DNA from: SZUA-448 sp964602475
GTDB lineage: Bacteria; Bacillota; Clostridia; Lachnospirales; Lachnospiraceae
NCBI GenBank assembly: GCA_964602475.1
Contig: CAZRRN010000054.1
Location: 1 to 18,330 of the forward strand
Length of the DNA stretch: 18,330 nt
Direction: 5' to 3'
Under the pieces are notes generated by a model that was given only the letters and a program-made list of their open reading frames with translations, ran no database searches and was not told the DNA's origin. Positions 15,401 through 18,330 of this stretch are shown here, piece by piece. Made by a program: the position numbers and the translations under genes. Within the stretch, counting starts at the first letter, position 1. Each line of letters opens with the position of its first letter.

Positions 15401-17872
15401 GCAATCATTACTGTAGAGTATGAAGATGCTCCTGCTGTTGGTGAGCTTGTAATTGAGAAGAAGGGCGAGGTACTGGATGCATATAAGGGAGGTTTATTTG
15501 CAGATTCCGAAGATAAGGGATTTGTCTATAAAGAAGGTTCCCTTGCCGGTGCTAAGTTTGAAATCTATGCAGCTGAGGATATTTACACAGCAGATATGCA
15601 GACAGATGAGAACGGAAACCGAAACAAGTATTATGCAGAAGGTGATCTGGTTGCAACCGTTGTAACCGGGGAGAACGGAAAAGCAAAAGTTTCAGACCTT
15701 CCTCTTGGAAAGTACAGAGTAGTAGAAGTGGAAGCTCCTTACGGTTATGTACTGAACAAAGAAGAGCAGTATGTAACTTTCGTATACGTGGATGATAAGA
15801 CTCCTGTTATCAAGGAAAGTCTGACATTTGCAAATGACAGACAGAAGGTTGATTTATCCGTGGCAAAACTGGATGGAGAGACCGGTTTGCCGGTTTCCGG
15901 TGCTGAGTTTGGCTTATATGCAGCGGAGGATATTGTAAATGTGGATAGTAAGGTAATCGTAGAGAAAGATACCTTACTTGAGGTAGCAGTATCTGATGCA
16001 AACGGCGATATCCAGTTCGTAAAGGATTATCCTCTGGGTCATTACTATGCGAAGGAAATCAAGGCACCTGCCGGATATGTATCATGCGATGATGTAATTG
16101 AATTTGATGCAGAGTATCAGGGACAGGAAGTGAAGTATGCAACAATTATAGCAAACTTCCACAATATGCCTACAACTTTTGAGTTTACGAAGGAAGATAT
16201 TACAAGCGGGGCAGAGCTTTCCGGTGCAACACTGACTGTTCTTGATAAGGACGGAAATGTGGTTGATACCTGGACATCCAAGGCAGGAGAGGCGCATGTG
16301 ATTAAGAAGCTTGTAGTAGGTGAAACTTATGTGCTTCGTGAGGAATTTGCTCCTTACGGATACCTTAAGGCATCGGATGTAACCTTCACTGTAGAGGATA
16401 CGGAGGAAATCCAGAGCGTTGCTATGAAGGATGAGGTTCCTACCGGGTCAATCATCATCAACAAGGATGGAGAGTTTCTGACAGACATTAACCTTGTAAA
16501 AGGTAAGTGGTATGACTTTGTATTCGATTACTTCATGAAATCTCTTGCAGGCGTTACCTTTGAGGTTTATGCAAGAGAGGACATTGTAAGTCCGGATGGT
16601 CTTGACACTGTATATTATGAGGCTGATGAGCTTGTAGCAACTATTGTTACAAATGACAAAGGAATTGCCATGATTAGCGATTTGCCGCTTGGCAAGTACT
16701 ACCTTGTTGAGACTGCAACTATCGAGGGATTTGTGCTTGACAGTACACCAATCGAAGCAGATCTTTCCTATATCGACCAGAATACCGAAGTGGTATATGC
16801 AGGTATGGATGTAACCAATGAAAGACAGAAGGTGCAGATTACTGTTATCAAGAAGGATGCTGAGACGAAGAAGGCTCTTGAGGGAGCAGTATTCGGCTTA
16901 TATGCAAAGGAAGACATTTTTGATGTTGATGGCAGACTGATTGTAGCTGCTGATACTTTCATTGAGAAAGCAGTAACTGGAGCTGACGGAACGGTAACCT
17001 TCATTTCAGACCTTCCTCTCGGACAGTATTATGTGAAGGAAATGGAAGCTCCTGCCGGATATGTTAAGTCTGATGAATGCTTTGATGTGGATGCTTCTTA
17101 TCAGGGTGATGATGTGGAAGTAATTGAATTTGAGGCAGAATTTGAAAACTATCCTACCAAGCTTGAAATTTCCAAGACTGATATTACCGGAGAGCATGAG
17201 CTTAAGGGAGCAAAGCTTTCCATTATTGATGCTAACGGAAATGTGGTTTACAGCTGGGAGTCCGATGGAACAGTTCATGTCATCGACAGAATTCCTGTTG
17301 GCAAGTATATCTTAAGGGAAGAGATTGCCCCTTATGGATACAGAATTGCAAATGATGTGGAGTTTGAGGTGACTGAGACAAAGGAAATTCAGAAGGTATC
17401 CATGAAGGATGAACTTGTGAACGGAAAGATTATCATTGATAAGACTGACGAGTATACCAAGAAGGGTATTGCCGGAGTAGAGTTTGAAATCCGTGACAAA
17501 GATGGTAATGTGATTGAAAAACTTGTGACTGACAAGAACGGTCATGCGGAATCCGGAGAACTTCCGATTGGTGTATTCAAGGATGGCGAGTTCGTGGAGG
17601 ATATCAAGTATTATGTGGTCGAGACTAAGGCTGCAGAAGGGTATATCCTTGATGAGACCGTTCACGAGGTGGTATTACAGTATGACGATGCAGCCCCTGA
17701 GGTTGTGACTTATACACTGAATATTACTAACAAGCCTACGGAACCAAAGCTTCCACAGACCGGGGATAACTTCAACCCTTGGCTTTTTGCCGGACTTGGT
17801 CTGGCTGCAATGTTAGCAGGAGCAGGTGCTTTCTTCTGGAAAAAGAAGGAAGAGGATGAAGTAACTGAATAA
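12494..17872 (+). CDS. LPXTG surface adhesin: thioester domain plus thirteen Cna-B-like domains
   Basis: A 1792-residue secreted, wall-anchored protein. The signal peptide runs to about residue 32 (ends TTAFAA). Residues about 40-190 look like a thioester domain: Cys75 in AAYCMNFG and Gln134 in IATQAMVWAIV match the Cys and TQxxIW partners that form the internal thioester of covalent adhesins. From about 300 to 1745 there are thirteen SpaA/Cna-B-like domains, each with an opening Lys strand (such as KKDAETKKALEGA), an E-box (such as YYVKEMEAPAGYV) and mostly a closing Asn or Asp, the triad of intramolecular isopeptide bonds. The end is LPQTG (1753-1757), a membrane span and KKKEEDE, the sortase signal. 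The GTG start has AAGGAGG eight bases upstream. Its likely role is attachment to host or partner cells, perhaps to aid mating. No sortase gene is in view. The ligand is unknown. Confidence 0.9.
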   Translation: MKQKFRRFMAGFLAVLTMFTTLFSNGTTAFAASPSANIAFWNASVKNTGEVSELKAGYNHGKILYSMIDGNAAYCMNFGLAADGGQLMNSYDNPSTSLSAAQEKQLAYCLYFGYGCNSATAPSNDQCDQYIATQAMVWAIVANLFGTGSDDSAANKLCASAPNPTNSYAYYTTLKNNISASYYATRPSFASATKSGATTYELKWNEGNKRFETTLNDSNGVLSNFDISLSGYSVEKSGNSVTIHTTSVNTTATTATMNSTAGVVETTSSCVFWLTGKSGYQEFISEKPSADPVSAYFKVKTENIGYGKITKQDEESGVKLSGAKYGIYTDSACTNKVDTITTGSDGTATSKALVAGTYYVKEIQAPKGYVISGKVHTLTVKAGQTTSFTATDKEQLGALTIYKEGEVLTGWNGSNFTYEVKKLPGATFKVTAGADIYKADGTKVYSKGDLIAENLVTGSDGLVVLTDLHLGSYVVTETKSIDGYTINTTPVPVNIEYKDQNVEVQYESATIQNTRQKAEVSVVKKDSDTANPLDGGKYTLYAGNDIKNYAGQVIVTKGTALQTVTTGEDGKAAYSLDLPIANSYYISESQAPYGYVRNSSDVYSFNFNYLPETTAKATFSHEFVNDRTTAKIHIFKVDKETGLPVPQGDATLEGAVYGLYARDDIMHPDGATGVVFKANDLVATMTTDANGDAEVNNLYLGNYYVKEITPPEGYLLDEEEHDVVCDYEGDLVAEVSRSTTSKEQVMKQPFQLIKVSDNGDDTEAPLLEKAGFTAYLKSSLSVKEDGGYDFDSATPVVIGANGETQLFTDEKGHLVTIPIPYGTYVVIETVTPHNMETIKPFEVHVTENHPTEPQVWRVFVDREFTAKLRVIKKDADTKMTVLIPNTEFKIFNMDTNKYVEMITTYPSKKVHTSFFTDEDGDLILPDVLSLGNYRIEEVAAPFGYVLNQNYVEVKVDTDTFYEVDPDTYEAIITVEYEDAPAVGELVIEKKGEVLDAYKGGLFADSEDKGFVYKEGSLAGAKFEIYAAEDIYTADMQTDENGNRNKYYAEGDLVATVVTGENGKAKVSDLPLGKYRVVEVEAPYGYVLNKEEQYVTFVYVDDKTPVIKESLTFANDRQKVDLSVAKLDGETGLPVSGAEFGLYAAEDIVNVDSKVIVEKDTLLEVAVSDANGDIQFVKDYPLGHYYAKEIKAPAGYVSCDDVIEFDAEYQGQEVKYATIIANFHNMPTTFEFTKEDITSGAELSGATLTVLDKDGNVVDTWTSKAGEAHVIKKLVVGETYVLREEFAPYGYLKASDVTFTVEDTEEIQSVAMKDEVPTGSIIINKDGEFLTDINLVKGKWYDFVFDYFMKSLAGVTFEVYAREDIVSPDGLDTVYYEADELVATIVTNDKGIAMISDLPLGKYYLVETATIEGFVLDSTPIEADLSYIDQNTEVVYAGMDVTNERQKVQITVIKKDAETKKALEGAVFGLYAKEDIFDVDGRLIVAADTFIEKAVTGADGTVTFISDLPLGQYYVKEMEAPAGYVKSDECFDVDASYQGDDVEVIEFEAEFENYPTKLEISKTDITGEHELKGAKLSIIDANGNVVYSWESDGTVHVIDRIPVGKYILREEIAPYGYRIANDVEFEVTETKEIQKVSMKDELVNGKIIIDKTDEYTKKGIAGVEFEIRDKDGNVIEKLVTDKNGHAESGELPIGVFKDGEFVEDIKYYVVETKAAEGYILDETVHEVVLQYDDAAPEVVTYTLNITNKPTEPKLPQTGDNFNPWLFAGLGLAAMLAGAGAFFWKKKEEDEVTE
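15436..17415 (+). repeat. Tandem three-domain supermodule in the adhesin gene
   Basis: Two units of about 1.0 kb (15436-16440 and 16441-17415) each code the same order of three Cna-B types. Type A has a long insert and a VYYEADELVAT-like strand, type B starts KVDLSVAKLDGETG or KVQITVIKKDAETK, and type C has the KEDITSGAELSGA or KTDITGEHELKGA strand and APYGY. An A-B pair is also seen at about 13681-14380. The copies are diverged, so the duplication is old. Confidence 0.65.
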
Positions 17873-17880
17873 TGTATTTT

Positions 17881-17921
17881 CAAAGAGGTGTAGGCCGTAA
17901 TAGCTTACACCTCTTTGTTTT
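17881..17921 (+). terminator. Strong intrinsic terminator after the adhesin gene
   Basis: CAAAGAGGTGTA (17881-17892) and TACACCTCTTTG (17906-17917) pair perfectly over 12 bases, extended inside by G-C and G-U pairs, then TTTT. The hairpin begins eight bases after the adhesin stop and ends directly at the GGAGG of the next gene, so the HTH gene relies on read-through or on a promoter upstream. Confidence 0.8.
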
Positions 17922-17933
17922 GGAGGAACAGCT

Positions 17934-18176
17934 TTGATTGGAGAAAAGATAAAGGAATACCGGGACAGGCGAGGTTATTCAAGGGCAGAATTAGGAAGAC
18001 TATGCGGATTTGGAAGTAATAGCGAATCCATTATTTCAGGATTTGAGCGTGACGAAGGATTTCCGGATCTTGATAAGCTGGAAAGAATTGCAGAGGTGCT
18101 GTGTGTACCATTGGAGGTATTGTGTTCTGTTCCTTGCAGGGAGTGTCCTTTTATTGAAGGTAAACATTCCCAATAA
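17934..18176 (+). CDS. Small XRE-family HTH regulator with Cys-rich tail
   Basis: An 80-residue DNA-binding protein. Residues 1-63 are a Cro/C1-type helix-turn-helix: IKEYRDRRGYSRAELGRLCG, the recognition helix around SESIISGFERDEGFP, and a last helix with LERIAEVLCVPLEVL. The tail has C64, C68 and C71 (a C-x3-C-x2-C pattern) and C57 nearby, which could bind a metal or sense redox state. The start is TTG 17934 with GGAGG seven bases upstream; no ATG is available in frame near it. It probably controls genes of the element. Its transcript must pass the terminator just upstream. Confidence 0.75.
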   Translation: MIGEKIKEYRDRRGYSRAELGRLCGFGSNSESIISGFERDEGFPDLDKLERIAEVLCVPLEVLCSVPCRECPFIEGKHSQ

Positions 18177-18244
18177 GCAATTATCCATTTGGATGATGGT
18201 CTCGGTTATGAAACTGACAATTTAGATTAAGGAGGACATTTTAT

Positions 18245-18330
18245 ATGATGAATTACGAGATTTTTAAGGAAGTCGTGGCTGAGAAGTTTATGGATTATAT
18301 GCCGGAACAGTATCAGGGAATGCGACTTCG
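18245..18330 (+). CDS. DUF5688-family protein, N-terminal part only
   Basis: ATG 18245 (or the next codon, ATG 18248) follows AAGGAGG (18229-18235). The 29 codons before the window edge read like the N-terminus of DUF5688 proteins: a NYEIFKEVVAEKF opening, then DYMPEQYQGM. These proteins are common on Lachnospiraceae mobile elements and have no known function. The gene runs off the right edge. Confidence 0.55.
   Translation, partial: MMNYEIFKEVVAEKFMDYMPEQYQGMRL

Noticed and set aside
12494..17872. CRISPR-like or tandem DNA array suggested by repeated phrases
   Set aside because: The repeats are diverged coding modules of Cna-B domains, not short identical repeats with spacers.

Overview
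The window reads as Clostridia DNA, most likely a gut Lachnospiraceae. The pointers are the GTG/TTG starts behind strong AGGAGG sites, the protein families present (YlmH, RsmJ, AzlCD, GH88 with DUF2264, a large REC-GGDEF-EAL-PAS regulator) and accessory genes of a kind common in Lachnospiraceae conjugative elements (ParM/StbA, SpaA-type adhesin, DUF5688). Assignments come from reading motifs; no database search was run. No tRNA, rRNA, CRISPR array, transposase, integrase, relaxase or sortase is visible.

Bases 1-9281 look chromosomal. They hold the 3' part of ylmH, a convergent 1084-residue cyclic-di-GMP regulator on the minus strand, and a divergent intergenic region with a good promoter for the regulator and an operator-like repeat cluster. 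A rightward run of five tightly spaced genes follows: a GH88 unsaturated glucuronyl hydrolase, a DUF2264 protein, azlC, azlD and rsmJ. The first two probably act on glycan fragments made by polysaccharide lyases. AzlCD is an amino-acid exporter and RsmJ an rRNA methyltransferase, so the run mixes functions.

Bases 9282-9861 carry no intact gene. They contain coding-like debris (9323-9523 and a 13-codon start at 9444) that may mark a junction, then a run of hairpins ending in a terminator-like structure and an inverted repeat that reaches the parM ribosome binding site. This is a candidate centromere and/or leader.

Bases 9862 to the end look like accessory (conjugative or plasmid-like) DNA, with AT-richer and different codon use. 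The order is an actin-type segregation ATPase (parM), a ParR-like DNA-binding partner, a 58-residue peptide that forms one long basic amphipathic helix, two very small ORFs, a lipoprotein with a Pro/Glu linker, a 1793-codon LPQTG adhesin with an N-terminal thioester domain and thirteen Cna-B-like domains, a small HTH regulator with a Cys cluster, and the first codons of a DUF5688 gene. The two surface proteins probably contact other cells or host tissue, while the par genes keep the element in the lineage. Hairpins placed directly before the starts of the lipoprotein, adhesin and HTH genes suggest that expression is tuned by RNA structure rather than by separate promoters.
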